A stretch of DNA of 64,000 nucleotides from Dysosmobacter acutus (lineage in GTDB: Bacteria > Bacillota > Clostridia > Oscillospirales > Oscillospiraceae). Below, in pieces: positions 1-7,884 of this stretch. The stretch lies in NCBI RefSeq assembly GCF_018919205.1, contig NZ_JAHLQN010000001.1, positions 1,922,001-1,986,000 on the forward strand. The letters are read 5' to 3'. The position numbers were made by a program, and so were the translations under genes. How positions within the stretch are numbered: position 1 is the stretch's first letter; each line of letters starts with the position of its first letter. The notes beneath the pieces were generated by a model. It was not told where the DNA came from. It made no database searches and was given only the letters and a program-made list of their open reading frames with translations.

Positions 1-536
1 GTCCCCTGACGCGGCCCAAATTTATGGCCGGGGAGATGACCGCCGCCCAGCGGGGAACCGCAACCCACCTGGTGCTGCAATATCTGAACTTTCAGGATAG
101 AGACGTGGCGGGTCAGGTGGAGCGCCTGGTCCGGCGCCGCCTGCTCACCGGCGAACAGGCGGCGGAGATGGACGCGGAGGACCTGAAGCGGTTTTTGGAC
201 ACGCCTCTTGCCCAGCGGATCCGCTCTTCCCCACGGGTGCTGCGGGAGTACCGCTTTACCCTCCTGGTGGATGCCCGCCGGTACGAGCCGAAAGCCCGTT
301 CCGACGACCGGATTCTGCTTCAGGGCGTGGTGGACTGCTGCTTTGAGGAGCAGGGGAAGCTGTATGTGGTGGATTTCAAAACGGACCACGTCTTTGGCGA
401 AAGGCTTGCGGAGCGGTCGGAGCAGTACCGGCCCCAACTGGAGGCCTACAGCGAGGCGCTGGAGCGGGTTTTGGAGCAGCCGGTGGGCGGAAAACTCCTC
501 TATTTTCTTCCGGCCGGAAGGGAAGTGGAGCTGTAG
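1..536 (+). CDS. addA: ATP-dependent nuclease subunit A, C-terminal end (partial)
   Basis: The reading frame is already open at the left edge, so this is the 3' end of a longer gene. The visible 178 or so residues match the nuclease end of AddA helicase-nuclease: an N-terminal stretch with LTRPKF and AAQRGTATHLVLQYL, then the PD-(D/E)xK core with GVVDCCFEE and VVDFKTD, where the Asp and Lys are catalytic. In the family AddA works with AddB to process double-strand breaks until Chi is reached. addB would be expected upstream, outside the window. The gene ends at TAG (534-536), about 120 bases before a strong terminator. Confidence 0.9.
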   Translation, partial: PLTRPKFMAGEMTAAQRGTATHLVLQYLNFQDRDVAGQVERLVRRRLLTGEQAAEMDAEDLKRFLDTPLAQRIRSSPRVLREYRFTLLVDARRYEPKARSDDRILLQGVVDCCFEEQGKLYVVDFKTDHVFGERLAERSEQYRPQLEAYSEALERVLEQPVGGKLLYFLPAGREVEL

Positions 537-656
537 CGCCGGAACGATCGGGCATACTCCTGCGGCCGTTCCTTGGTCCGGTATTTTCGGCCGGATACCT
601 CTGCGGGGTTAGATTGTGCGTAAAAAAAGTTATATACTATAGATTAATAGGATATC

Positions 657-694
657 GGACTCCTTTCCAATATGACGGGAAGGAGTCCTCTTTT
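657..694 (+). terminator. Intrinsic terminator after addA
   Basis: A 12-bp stem (657-668 with 677-688, one G-T pair) with an 8-base loop is followed by CTCTTTTT. It closes the addA transcript. The rest of 537-867 is AT-rich and holds no gene I can support. A possible extended -10 (TGATATTAT, 838-846) lies just before the lipoprotein gene. Confidence 0.85.
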
Positions 695-867
695 TATCTC
701 CAAAAATACAGGGAAATTTCGTTGTTTTTGGTTGGGCATAAATGATAAATTAGGCTTTGATATTTAAGATGATCGTTGAATTCAAAAGGACAACTGTAGA
801 TAATTTTGTTCTCTTACTTTTAATATTTTGATTGTTGTGATATTATTGGTCTATAGGAGGAGATTTT

Positions 868-1461
868 ATGAAGAAGTTTCACTTGCTTTTGTCATTGTGT
901 CTTATACTTTCTGCTTGTGATGGTAATACAGATACTCCAACTAATGCAGAAAAACCCAATGTATCTAATGATGTGATTATTGAGGAAACTCCAAATGTTG
1001 ATGATAATCAGCAAGGGGAAGTAGTTTCTGACACTGGACCTCTTTATTTTGAATCAGATGAAGTTGTAGATAAGTTCTTTACTGACTACAATGCTATTGC
1101 AGAAGTGGTAATTCCTGTAGAAGAAATTGAGAAGGGTAATATCAGAACAAAAGCATTGGTTTACATTGATGATTTGAGTTTGGAAATTATCAATGCTAAT
1201 GATCTTCTTTCTGTTTCTATGAGTTCTTCTATTGAGAATGAAGATACAAAGCTGTATGCCATTTTCAGAGATACTATTAAGGCTATGAATGCAAATACAG
1301 CAGACGAGGATATACAGTCTGCATGGAATGCAATTCATGAGTCAGGTTATCTTGTAGAGGATTATGATTTCAATAGTATAAGCATTACCTATGTACCTTC
1401 TAAAGAATTGTCTTGGGGTACTTCTGATTTGAGAGTGGATTTGGAATTCCCTTTGAAGTAA
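868..1461 (+). CDS. Orphan lipoprotein of unknown function
   Basis: A 197-residue protein with a type II signal peptide: MKK, a hydrophobic stretch, and the lipobox LSAC with the acylated cysteine at residue 17. A Thr/Asn/Glu-rich linker follows (about residues 18-55). The mature domain (about 60-197) is acidic and I do not recognise it. An AGGAGG ribosome site lies 7 bases before the ATG. The gene and its flanks are clearly AT-rich and use A/T-ending codons, unlike the GC-rich genes on both sides, which suggests acquisition by transfer. It is monocistronic, with its own strong terminator. No functional claim is made beyond membrane anchoring on the outer face. Confidence 0.8.
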   Translation: MKKFHLLLSLCLILSACDGNTDTPTNAEKPNVSNDVIIEETPNVDDNQQGEVVSDTGPLYFESDEVVDKFFTDYNAIAEVVIPVEEIEKGNIRTKALVYIDDLSLEIINANDLLSVSMSSSIENEDTKLYAIFRDTIKAMNANTADEDIQSAWNAIHESGYLVEDYDFNSISITYVPSKELSWGTSDLRVDLEFPLK

Positions 1462-1493
1462 AAAATACACATAAATAAGTAAATTTACGACAG

Positions 1494-1535
1494 AAAAGGC
1501 CCCTTTCTTTTAGAAATAAAAGAAAGGGGCCTTTT
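1494..1535 (+). terminator. Perfect 19-bp intrinsic terminator
   Basis: The arms 1494-1512 and 1517-1535 are perfectly complementary over 19 bp around a GAAA tetraloop. A-run and T-run edges make it work in either direction. It ends the lipoprotein transcript. Confidence 0.92.
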
Positions 1536-1537
1536 CT

Positions 1538-1642
1538 ATGATGAAAAAAGATTTAGGTCAGTATTTCACAACCTCCAATACCATTCTTAAAATCCTTACA
1601 ACGATATTTTTGGGTAAAACGGAGGCTGAAGTAGTGTTTTGA
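1538..1642 (+). pseudogene. Possible remnant of a DNA methyltransferase N-terminus
   Basis: A 34-codon frame starts MMKKDLGQYFTTSNTILK and stops at TGA 1640-1642. The KKDLGQYFT opening resembles the first residues of some type II/Eco57I-like restriction-modification methyltransferases, which begin near a GQYFT motif. After about 18 residues the likeness ends. There is no ribosome site apart from terminator sequence and no downstream continuation that I could find. It may be a decayed fragment in the same AT-rich islet as the lipoprotein, or chance. The remainder of 1643-1700 shows nothing. Confidence 0.25.
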
Positions 1643-1707
1643 TTGGTGCTGTTGGGGTTAGCAAAGGATATCCACACTGCTATAGTATATAAAAAAATGA
1701 AAAAAGC

Positions 1708-1736
1708 TTGCAATTCAAATTGTTCGGTGTTATACT
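1708..1736 (+). promoter_or_regulatory. Promoter of rpmE
   Basis: TTGCAA (1708-1713), a 17-base spacer, and TATACT (1731-1736) preceded by TGT, which gives an extended -10. The predicted start point is near 1743, about 45 bases before the rpmE start codon. Confidence 0.75.
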
Positions 1737-1788
1737 GAGAAACGCCTTTATGGAAAGATACTGACTATGAAAGAGGTGAACGAGAGCA

Positions 1789-1992
1789 ATGAAGGAAGGA
1801 ATCCATCCCAATTATCAGCAGACTACGATTACATGCGCCTGCGGTAATGTGATTGAGACAGGTTCTACTAAGAAGGATATCAAGGTAGAAGTCTGCTCTA
1901 AGTGTCACCCCTTCTTTACTGGTAAGCAGAAGCTGGTGGACACCGGCGGACGCGTCGCCAAGTTCAACAAGAAGTTCGGCCTGGACAAGTGA
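1789..1992 (+). CDS. rpmE: 50S ribosomal protein L31, zinc-binding type
   Basis: A 67-residue L31 with the full zinc-ribbon cysteine set: C16 and C18 (CAC) and C36 and C39 (CSKC). This marks the zinc-containing RpmE form rather than the cysteine-free paralogue made under zinc starvation. It opens [10 protein letters not shown], as the family usually does, and carries GGRVAKF near the end. AAAGAGGTG lies 11 bases before the ATG. It has its own promoter and terminator, so it is probably a single-gene unit. It is a structural protein at the large-subunit central protuberance. Confidence 0.97.
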   Translation: MKEGIHPNYQQTTITCACGNVIETGSTKKDIKVEVCSKCHPFFTGKQKLVDTGGRVAKFNKKFGLDK

Positions 1993-1996
1993 TCAC

Positions 1997-2035
1997 AAAA
2001 CCCGTATCCGCTATGGATACGGGTTTTACTTTTTC
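1997..2035 (+). terminator. Terminator of rpmE
   Basis: A perfect 13-bp stem (1997-2009 with 2015-2027) is followed by a T-rich tail. Confidence 0.9.
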
Positions 2036-2053
2036 TGCTTTTGCGCATATAAT
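2025..2053 (+). promoter_or_regulatory. Promoter of the flavin reductase-hflX run
   Basis: TTTACT (2025-2030), a 17-base spacer, and a consensus TATAAT (2048-2053). The -35 overlaps the right arm of the rpmE terminator, so the two units are packed end to end. Confidence 0.6.
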
Positions 2054-2106
2054 AGTTGCTGTGGTCCGCTCAAACGGCGGAATCTTTCTCAAAAGGGAGT
2101 GGAAGT

Positions 2107-2610
2107 ATGTCGTTGCACAAAGTAGAGCTGAATGAGGTTTCCCCAAAGGTATTGGAGGTATTCGGCACGCAGAACGCGCTGCTGAGCGCCGGCGGAAAGG
2201 ACGGGTGCAACACCATGACCATCGGCTGGTGCGGACTGGGGCGGCTTTGGAACCTGCCCGCCTGCACGGTCTATGTCCGTCCGGAGCGTTATACGTATGA
2301 ATTTATGGAGCGGCGGGAGTATTTCACCGTCTCCATATTCGATATGAGCCATAAAAAAATGATGGGCTACTGCGGTTCAAAAAGCGGCCGGGATACGGAC
2401 AAGATAAAAGAGTGCGGTCTGAGCCTGCGCTATGGAGCGGGTGACGCGCCGTTTTTTGACGAGGCGGAGCTGGTGCTGGTGTGCAGGAAGCTGTATGCCC
2501 AGGACCTGGATCCCTCCTGCGTCCTTGATGAGCGGATTAATGGATTTTACCAGGGCGAGGGATGGCACCGCCTCTATGTGGGCCAGGTGGTGGAGGCGTA
2601 CCGGCGCTGA
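2107..2610 (+). CDS. Flavin reductase-like FMN-binding protein
   Basis: A 167-residue protein of the flavin-reductase-like split-barrel family (DIM6/NTAB type). The N-terminal part has NTMTIGWCGLGRLWNLPACTVYVRP, cut here as NTMTIGWCG and PACTVYVRP, the stretch where this family binds FMN phosphate, followed by a YFTVSIFD strand. The ATG at 2107 is chosen over an in-frame one at 2056 because AAAGGGAGTGG lies just before it and the family starts here. Such proteins reduce flavin with NAD(P)H or act as small oxidoreductases; the substrate cannot be told. It lies 32 bases before hflX and is probably co-transcribed with it. Confidence 0.8.
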   Translation: MSLHKVELNEVSPKVLEVFGTQNALLSAGGKDGCNTMTIGWCGLGRLWNLPACTVYVRPERYTYEFMERREYFTVSIFDMSHKKMMGYCGSKSGRDTDKIKECGLSLRYGAGDAPFFDEAELVLVCRKLYAQDLDPSCVLDERINGFYQGEGWHRLYVGQVVEAYRR

Positions 2611-2642
2611 GCGCTCCAGACTTTGAAATCAAAGGAGTATGC

Positions 2643-3923
2643 ATGGAACAAACACAAGATAAACGGGATTTGGTGGTGCTGGTGGGGTTGAACTCACCGG
2701 TCCTTGGGCGGGAGGAGACCGCCGACGATTCCAGTATGGAGGAGCTGTCCGCCCTGGTGGAGACCGCCGGCGGCGAGGTGACAGCCATCCTCCTCCAAAA
2801 CCGGGACAAGCCTGATCCCCGCACCTTCATCGGTGAGGGGAAGGTGGCGGAGGTCCAGCTCTATGTGGAGAACACCAACGCCACCATGGTGATTTTTGAC
2901 AACGACCTGTCCCCCTCTCAAATGCGGGTGCTCACAGGGCTTCTTGGCGTTCAGGTGCTGGACCGCTGCGGCTTGATTCTGGATATTTTTGCCCAGCGAG
3001 CCAAGACAAAGGAGGGCCGTCTTCAGGTGGAGCTGGCCCAGTATCAGTACCTGCTGCCCCGGCTGGTGGGCATGTGGACACACCTGGAGCGCCAGGCCGG
3101 CACCAGCGGCAAAGGGCCCATCGGCTCCCGCGGCCCGGGTGAAACCCAGCTGGAGACCGACCGCCGGCACATCCACCGCAAGATCGCCAAGCTGAGGGAG
3201 GACCTGGAGGAAGTGCGCCGCGTCCGGGGGACCCAGCGGGACCGGAGGAGGAAAAACGAGATTCCCGTGGTGGCCATCGTGGGCTATACCAACGCCGGAA
3301 AGTCCACGCTGCTCAACCAGCTGACCGGCGCCGCCATTCCGGCCAACAACCGGCTCTTTGACACGCTGGACACCACCAGCCGCCTGCTGAGCGTCAGCGA
3401 TACGCTGGACGTGGTGGTCTCCGACACCGTGGGGTTCATCCGCAAGCTGCCCCACCAGTTGGTGGAGGCCTTTAAGGCCACGCTGGAGGAGCTGGAGTAT
3501 GCGGATTTGCTGCTCCATGTCATCGACGTGTCCAGCCCTGAGTGGCAGCAGCAGACCCAGGTGGTGGAGGCCCTCATCCACGAATTGGGGGCGGACCAGC
3601 TGCCAAGAATCAATGTGTTCAACAAATCCGACCTGGTGGGAGGAGATATTCTGCCCCACGGTGAGGACATCGTCTCCGTCTCCGCCAAAACAGGGCAGGG
3701 GATCGACGATCTGCTGGCCATGATCGGCAAGCGCCTGGACAAGGGCAGCCGGCGGGTGACGCTGCACCTGCCCTATGACAAGGGCGGGCTCCTGGACGCG
3801 CTGTACCGGGAGGCAAAAGTGGAACAGGTGGACTACAGCGACACCATCGATGTGACGGCGGTCTGCACGCCGAAAACGCTGGGGCAGGTGAATCAATGGA
3901 TCGAATCGAAACCGCAAGAGTGA
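2643..3923 (+). CDS. hflX: GTPase HflX
   Basis: A 426-residue GTPase. The N-terminal HflX domain (about 1-190) holds the GEGKVAE motif and the GTSGKGPIGSRGPGETQLE loop, followed by a coiled coil. The G domain (from about 205) has the P-loop GYTNAGKST, switch DTLDTT, DTVGF, and NKSD. HflX binds 50S and 70S ribosomes and can split stalled ones. The ATG at 2643 has AAAGGAGTA 5 bases upstream; the longer in-frame start at 2562 lies inside the previous gene. The next gene (GNAT) starts within its last 28 bases, which suggests translational coupling. Confidence 0.96.
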   Translation: MEQTQDKRDLVVLVGLNSPVLGREETADDSSMEELSALVETAGGEVTAILLQNRDKPDPRTFIGEGKVAEVQLYVENTNATMVIFDNDLSPSQMRVLTGLLGVQVLDRCGLILDIFAQRAKTKEGRLQVELAQYQYLLPRLVGMWTHLERQAGTSGKGPIGSRGPGETQLETDRRHIHRKIAKLREDLEEVRRVRGTQRDRRRKNEIPVVAIVGYTNAGKSTLLNQLTGAAIPANNRLFDTLDTTSRLLSVSDTLDVVVSDTVGFIRKLPHQLVEAFKATLEELEYADLLLHVIDVSSPEWQQQTQVVEALIHELGADQLPRINVFNKSDLVGGDILPHGEDIVSVSAKTGQGIDDLLAMIGKRLDKGSRRVTLHLPYDKGGLLDALYREAKVEQVDYSDTIDVTAVCTPKTLGQVNQWIESKPQE

Positions 3924-4447
3924 TCCTGCGTCCCTTCCGGGACGCAGACGCCGCGGATGTATATGATTATGCAAAGGACCCCCGTGTGGGACCGGCGGCC
4001 GGCTGGCCGCCCCACAGGGATGAGGCGGAGAGCCTGGAGATTATCCGCACGGTGTTTGCCGCGCCCGGGGTGGCCGCCGTGGAACTGAAGGAGACGGGGC
4101 GGCTCATCGGCTCCGTCGGCTTCACGGACACCCATTACGGCGTATTGACAGAGCCGGACGACGAGATCGGTTATGCCCTGCACCCGGAGTATTGGGGACG
4201 AGGGCTGATCCCGGAGGCGGTCCGGGCTGTGATGGAGTATGGCTTTACAGAAATGGGACTTCAGACCATCTGGTGCTGTCACTACCAGGGGAATCTCAAG
4301 TCCCGGCGGGTGATCGAAAAGTGCGGCTTTCGCTACCGCTACTGCGCCCAGGCCGATGTGAAGCTGCTGCATGAGAAGCGGCTGTGCCTGCACTATGCGC
4401 TGACAAAGGAGGAGTGGGAACGTGGAATCTTATCTGGTGCCCTTTGA
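3896..4447 (+). CDS. GNAT family N-acetyltransferase (RimJ/RimL-like)
   Basis: A 183-residue single-domain GNAT. It opens IETARVILRPFRDADA and has an IGSVGFT strand, a DDEIGYALHPEYWGRGLIPEA acetyl-CoA-binding region (cut here: EIGYALHPEYWGRGLIPEA) and NLKSRRVIEKCGF in the C-terminal half. This pattern is typical of RimJ/RimL-type acetyltransferases acting on protein N-termini or small amines; the substrate is unknown. The ATG lies inside the end of hflX, with CAGGTG 6 bases upstream. It overlaps the following yigZ gene by 26 bases, so the three genes form a tightly coupled run. Confidence 0.88.
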   Translation: MDRIETARVILRPFRDADAADVYDYAKDPRVGPAAGWPPHRDEAESLEIIRTVFAAPGVAAVELKETGRLIGSVGFTDTHYGVLTEPDDEIGYALHPEYWGRGLIPEAVRAVMEYGFTEMGLQTIWCCHYQGNLKSRRVIEKCGFRYRYCAQADVKLLHEKRLCLHYALTKEEWERGILSGAL

Positions 4448-5060
4448 GACGGCGGAGAGTGAATTCGTGGAAAAGCGTTCCCGCTTTATCGGCAGGGTCT
4501 GGAGGGTGGAATCCGAGGAAGAGGCCCGCGCCAGGATTGAAGAGACGAAAAAGCGCCATTACGACGCCCGCCACAACTGCTGGTGCTACCTGCTGCGGGA
4601 TCAAAACGTGCTGCGCTACAGCGACGACGGAGAGCCTCAGGGCACGGCCGGGCAGCCCATGCTGAACGTGTTTCAGCGTGAGGGGGTCTGCAATGCGTGC
4701 TGCGTGGTGACCCGCTATTTCGGAGGCGTGCTGCTTGGCGCCGGAGGGCTGACCCGGGCCTATGCCAAAGGGGCGAAGGACGCGCTGAATGCGGCCGGAG
4801 TCTGCCGGATGAGCCGTTGGACCCAGTGGGAGATTCCCTGCACCTATCCGCTATTTGAACAGGTGAAGATAGAGGTGGAGGGAGCGTGCGGCCATCTTGT
4901 GGATGCGGAATACGGAGCGGAAATCCTGATCCGCGGCGCATTTCCAGATGGCATGGCCGAGCATTTCCAGAACCGGCTGACCGAGCTCTCCGCCGGACAG
5001 CTCACCATGCGATCGCTGGGGCAGGTCTTCCAGCCAGGCCCCCGGGAAGAGGCAAAGTGA
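4422..5060 (+). CDS. YigZ/IMPACT family protein
   Basis: A 212-residue UPF0029/IMPACT-family protein. The N-terminal domain shows EKRSRFIG, HYDARHNCWCY, SDDGEPQGTAGQP and TRYFGGVLLGAGGL, all diagnostic. The C-terminal DUF1949-like domain follows from about 135. It starts with GTG; AAAGGAGGAG lies about 8 bases upstream, inside the preceding gene. Bacterial members are linked to translation control by similarity to eukaryotic IMPACT, but their exact job is not settled. It is the last gene of the hflX run and is followed at once by a terminator. Confidence 0.92.
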   Translation: MESYLVPFETAESEFVEKRSRFIGRVWRVESEEEARARIEETKKRHYDARHNCWCYLLRDQNVLRYSDDGEPQGTAGQPMLNVFQREGVCNACCVVTRYFGGVLLGAGGLTRAYAKGAKDALNAAGVCRMSRWTQWEIPCTYPLFEQVKIEVEGACGHLVDAEYGAEILIRGAFPDGMAEHFQNRLTELSAGQLTMRSLGQVFQPGPREEAK

Positions 5061-5067
5061 TACATCG

Positions 5068-5096
5068 ATCCGGCAGCCTGCGCTGCCGGATTTTTT
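5068..5096 (+). terminator. Terminator after the hflX-yigZ run
   Basis: A 10-bp GC-rich stem (5068-5077 with 5082-5091) with a CTGC loop runs into TTTTTT. Confidence 0.9.
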
Positions 5097-5138
5097 CTGC
5101 CGTTCGATTGGACAGGATGCCGACGTGTGAAAATTTTA

Positions 5139-5187
5139 TTGACAAATGAAGCATGACGTGATAGCTTAGTTAAGCTTACTTAATTAA
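5139..5187 (+). promoter_or_regulatory. Promoter and probable MarR operator
   Basis: A consensus -35 TTGACA (5139-5144) has a weak -10 TAGCTT (5162-5167) at 17 bases. An inverted repeat TTAGTTAAG-ctta-CTTAATTAA (5166-5187, 8 of 9 positions paired) overlaps and follows the -10. A MarR dimer bound there would block the promoter, so autorepression of the marR-MATE pair is the likely scheme (inference). Confidence 0.6.
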
Positions 5188-5223
5188 ATTTGCTAAAGTA
5201 TTGATGAAGCGGGAGTGGGGAAT

Positions 5224-5667
5224 ATGACCAATTTAGCCAGGAGCGTGGATGAGTTCTACTATCATATGGCTCTTTATGAGCTGCGGATGATGAACGGAGC
5301 GGACTTTTTTAACGGTCTTTCCTACAACAGCCTCCTGTATCTCAACGTGATCTGGATGACAGAGGAATGCACGGTGAGCAAGATTGCGGATACGCTGGGG
5401 GTGACAAAACCGGCCGTCACGTTGAAGATCAATGAGCTGGTGCGGACAGAGGCCATTGCAAAAACCCGGAGCGAAAGGGACCGCAGGGTATATTACATCA
5501 GGCTGAGCCCACGGATGGAGGCGCTTTTTTCCAACTATGACAGGGTGTTCGACCGGATTGAGTTGGCATTGAAAAGTCAGTACGCGGAAGAACAGCTGAC
5601 GCTGTTTGAGGAGATTCTGCGTACCATTTCGGGGATTGAATGGAGCAAAGATTCACATGAACAATGA
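5224..5667 (+). CDS. MarR family transcriptional regulator
   Basis: A 147-residue winged-helix repressor. The helix-turn-helix is TVSKIADTLGVTKPAVTLKI (about residues 50-70), followed by the wing with SERDRRVYYIRLS. The ATG at 5224 is preferred over GTG 5215 because GGGAG sits 8 bases before it; the GTG lies in the ribosome site. Members bind lipophilic ligands or drugs and release an operator, here probably the 5166-5187 inverted repeat. The gene overlaps the MATE transporter start by 11 bases, which points to control of drug or metabolite efflux. Confidence 0.9.
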   Translation: MTNLARSVDEFYYHMALYELRMMNGADFFNGLSYNSLLYLNVIWMTEECTVSKIADTLGVTKPAVTLKINELVRTEAIAKTRSERDRRVYYIRLSPRMEALFSNYDRVFDRIELALKSQYAEEQLTLFEEILRTISGIEWSKDSHEQ

Positions 5668-6991
5668 GCTGGGGCGGGAGATTACGATCCCCTCCATTTT
5701 AAAATTCACCCTTCCCTCCATCCTGACCATGGTGGTGATGTCTCTCTATACGGTGGTGGACGGCACCTTTGTCTCCCGCCTGGTGGGAACCAACGCCTTC
5801 TCAGCGGTGAACATCGTCTATCCGCTTTTGAGCGTCACCATCGGCCTGGGCACCATGTTCGGAACCGGGCTGACGGCTGTCGTTTCGAGGAAGTTGGGGG
5901 AGGGGAAAGAGGAGGAGGCGCGGCAGGATCTGACCTTTGTCCTTCTGGTCACGATCCTTCTTGGCGTGGCGGTGACACTGCTGTGCTTTTTCTTTTTGGA
6001 GGAGATCATCCGGGCGCTGGGCGCCAATGACGAGATTTTCCAGGACTGCCGGGACTACGCCTTTCCGCTGGTCTTTTTCTTTGGGGCCAATATTCTGCAG
6101 CTCCAGTTTCAAACCCTCTATGTGGCCTGCGGCAAGCCCTGCATCGGCCTTGCGACCACTGTGTTAGGCGGGCTTGCCAATGTGGCGCTGGACTATCTCT
6201 TCATCGCCAGATTCCATATGGGGGTCGCCGGAGCCGCCATTGCAACAGGCATCGGCTACTCCCTTCCCACCGTGTACGGCTTGGTGTACTTTGCCTGCAA
6301 CCGGAAGGGCACGCTCTATTTTGCCAAACCCAAGGCGGATTTCCGCCTTCTGATCCATACCATGGTCAACGGCTCCTCGGAGATGGTCAACAATCTTTCC
6401 ACCAGCGTCACCACATTTTTGTTCAACGTGATTATGATGCGGATGATGGGGCAGGACGGCGTGGCGGCGGTCTCCATTTTGCTGTATCTGGACTTTGTGC
6501 TCATTGCCATTGCCCTGGGGTATTCCCTTGGCGTGGCGCCGCTGTTCTCCTATAATTACGGCAGCGGCGAGGAAGAGAAGCTGAAGCGCCTCTTCCGGAT
6601 GAGCACGTATTTTTCTTTTGCGGTTGGGGCGGTGATGACCTCCGGCACAATCCTGTTTGCAAAACATTTGGCGGGGATTTTTACCCATCAGGGGACGCCG
6701 GTTTATGAGCTGGCGGTATCTGGCCTGGGGATTTACGCGCTGAGCTATCTGTTCAAAGGCTATAACGTCTTTTCGTCCGCCCTGTTCACCGCCTTTGGCG
6801 ACGGGAGAACCTCGGCAATATTGTCCTTTTTGCGTACGTTTGTATTTTTAAGCGCATCGCTTTTGGGGCTTTCCTCCCTCTTTGGCGTGGAGGGAGTCTG
6901 GTTTGCCACTCCGGTGGCGGAGCTTTTGTCGCTGCTGCTGTCTCTATTTTATCTGATCCGCTGCCGCAAGCGCTACGGCTACTGGAAGTAA
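5657..6991 (+). CDS. MATE family efflux transporter
   Basis: A 444-residue membrane protein with about 12 hydrophobic segments and the family opening IPSILKFTLPSILTMVV, then SLYTVVDGTFVSRLVG near residue 40. The second half repeats the pattern (VNNLSTSVTTFLFNV...GVAPLFSYNYG). MATE proteins export cationic drugs or metabolites in exchange for Na+ or H+. The ATG at 5657 lies within the end of marR, and a longer in-frame start at 5606 is deep inside it. Coupled to the regulator, it is the likely regulated output. Confidence 0.93.
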   Translation: MNNELGREITIPSILKFTLPSILTMVVMSLYTVVDGTFVSRLVGTNAFSAVNIVYPLLSVTIGLGTMFGTGLTAVVSRKLGEGKEEEARQDLTFVLLVTILLGVAVTLLCFFFLEEIIRALGANDEIFQDCRDYAFPLVFFFGANILQLQFQTLYVACGKPCIGLATTVLGGLANVALDYLFIARFHMGVAGAAIATGIGYSLPTVYGLVYFACNRKGTLYFAKPKADFRLLIHTMVNGSSEMVNNLSTSVTTFLFNVIMMRMMGQDGVAAVSILLYLDFVLIAIALGYSLGVAPLFSYNYGSGEEEKLKRLFRMSTYFSFAVGAVMTSGTILFAKHLAGIFTHQGTPVYELAVSGLGIYALSYLFKGYNVFSSALFTAFGDGRTSAILSFLRTFVFLSASLLGLSSLFGVEGVWFATPVAELLSLLLSLFYLIRCRKRYGYWK

Positions 6992-7003
6992 GTGAAAACA
7001 ATC

Positions 7004-7030
7004 AAAGCGGCGGGAATCTCCCGCCGCTTT
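7004..7030 (+). terminator. Bidirectional terminator between MATE and the DivIVA-like gene
   Basis: A perfect 12-bp stem (7004-7015 with 7019-7030) with an ATC loop carries A-run and T-run flanks, so it serves both converging genes. Confidence 0.88.
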
Positions 7031-7054
7031 TTCAATCCTGATTCCAAAAAGTCT

Positions 7055-7663
7055 TCAGCCGTTCAGCGTCTCCTCCAGGGCCTTCAAATCCGCGCCCAAC
7101 TTGTCGAAAGAGACAGGCAGCTGAGAGATGCTGACCTCAATCTTGCGCATCTCTCCGGTGACATGGGCGGAGGCGGTTTCAAAGGTGGTGGTGAGCGCCC
7201 AGTACTGCTGCTTGCACTGCTGCAGCAGCCGGTTGAGCCGTTCATTTGTGGCGGCCTCCAGCTCGTCGGCACGCTTGCGGGCCTCGCATTCAATGTTGCC
7301 GATGTGTTCCTTTGCCTTCTGATAGGACTCCGCCTGGGGCTTCAACTCCTGCACTTGGGCAAGAAGGGCGTCCCGCTCCGGCTTCAGAGCGTCCAGCTCC
7401 TGCGTCAGGGCGTCCTTAGCCGCGGTCTGCGCTTCAAGCTCTTCTTTCAGGCGGCCGCACTCCATGCGGCAGCTCTCCGCCTCCTGGCGCAGCGTCTCCA
7501 GCTGAGACTGTGCGGCAGCCTGTTCGGTCCGCAGGGCTTCGTTTTCCTGCTGCAGGGCTTCCATGGCGGCTGTGGCTTCCTGAGAGGTCTTTTCAATATA
7601 GCTGATAACATCCTGACGGTCAAACCCGCCGAACATCACACTTTTAAATGTGTTGCTTTCCAT
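7055..7663 (-). CDS. DivIVA-like coiled-coil protein
   Basis: A 202-residue, almost wholly helical protein. The first 30 residues (SVMFGGFDRQDVISYIEKTS) resemble the N-terminal membrane-binding motif of DivIVA/GpsB proteins. From about residue 32 to 125 a long Glu/Ala/Leu coiled coil follows, then a second amphipathic stretch. DivIVA proteins mark curved membrane at septa and poles; this may be a divergent relative, but the later motifs are missing, so the call is tentative. The ATG at 7663 is chosen because the DivIVA-like motif starts there and an AGCGGTGGG site precedes it; a longer frame to 7822 runs through the promoter. Confidence 0.6.
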   Translation of the reverse strand: MESNTFKSVMFGGFDRQDVISYIEKTSQEATAAMEALQQENEALRTEQAAAQSQLETLRQEAESCRMECGRLKEELEAQTAAKDALTQELDALKPERDALLAQVQELKPQAESYQKAKEHIGNIECEARKRADELEAATNERLNRLLQQCKQQYWALTTTFETASAHVTGEMRKIEVSISQLPVSFDKLGADLKALEETLNG

Positions 7664-7695
7664 TGACCCACCGCTTTCTGTGTAAATATAGTCGT

Positions 7696-7724
7696 ATCTT
7701 ATCATAAAAGGGATGGGTTTACAA
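7696..7724 (-). promoter_or_regulatory. Promoter of the DivIVA-like gene
   Basis: On the minus strand, TTGTAA (7724-7719), a 17-base spacer and TAAGAT (7701-7696) with an upstream TGA (extended -10). It lies 33 bases before the chosen start codon and supports it. Confidence 0.65.
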
Positions 7725-7832
7725 TACTTTGCTTTTCCGGGTGTGAAAAGCGCATAGAATCCGCCGATCAGGCGGGCCTCGGCTCTGTGGCTGCGGGAGA
7801 GCAAGAAAATTGAAAAAACCATGAAAAAACTC

Positions 7833-7861
7833 TTGCATATTCAAAAAGCATGTGGTAATAT
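7833..7861 (+). promoter_or_regulatory. Promoter of tRNA-Arg
   Basis: TTGCAT (7833-7838) and TAATAT (7856-7861) are spaced by 17 bases; an overlapping TATAAT sits at 7859-7864. It ends 23 bases before the tRNA. Confidence 0.6.
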
Positions 7862-7884
7862 AATTAAGCTGTCTGTGAGGACAA

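Noticed and set aside
2056..2106. Longer N-terminus for the flavin reductase-like protein
   Set aside because: The extra 17 codons start inside the promoter -10 region, while the ATG at 2107 has a strong ribosome site and matches the family start.
6992..7666. Plus-strand frame of 224 codons opposite the DivIVA-like gene
   Set aside because: It begins at the MATE stop, crosses a terminator and has a low-complexity Leu/Gln composition that mirrors the coiled coil on the other strand.
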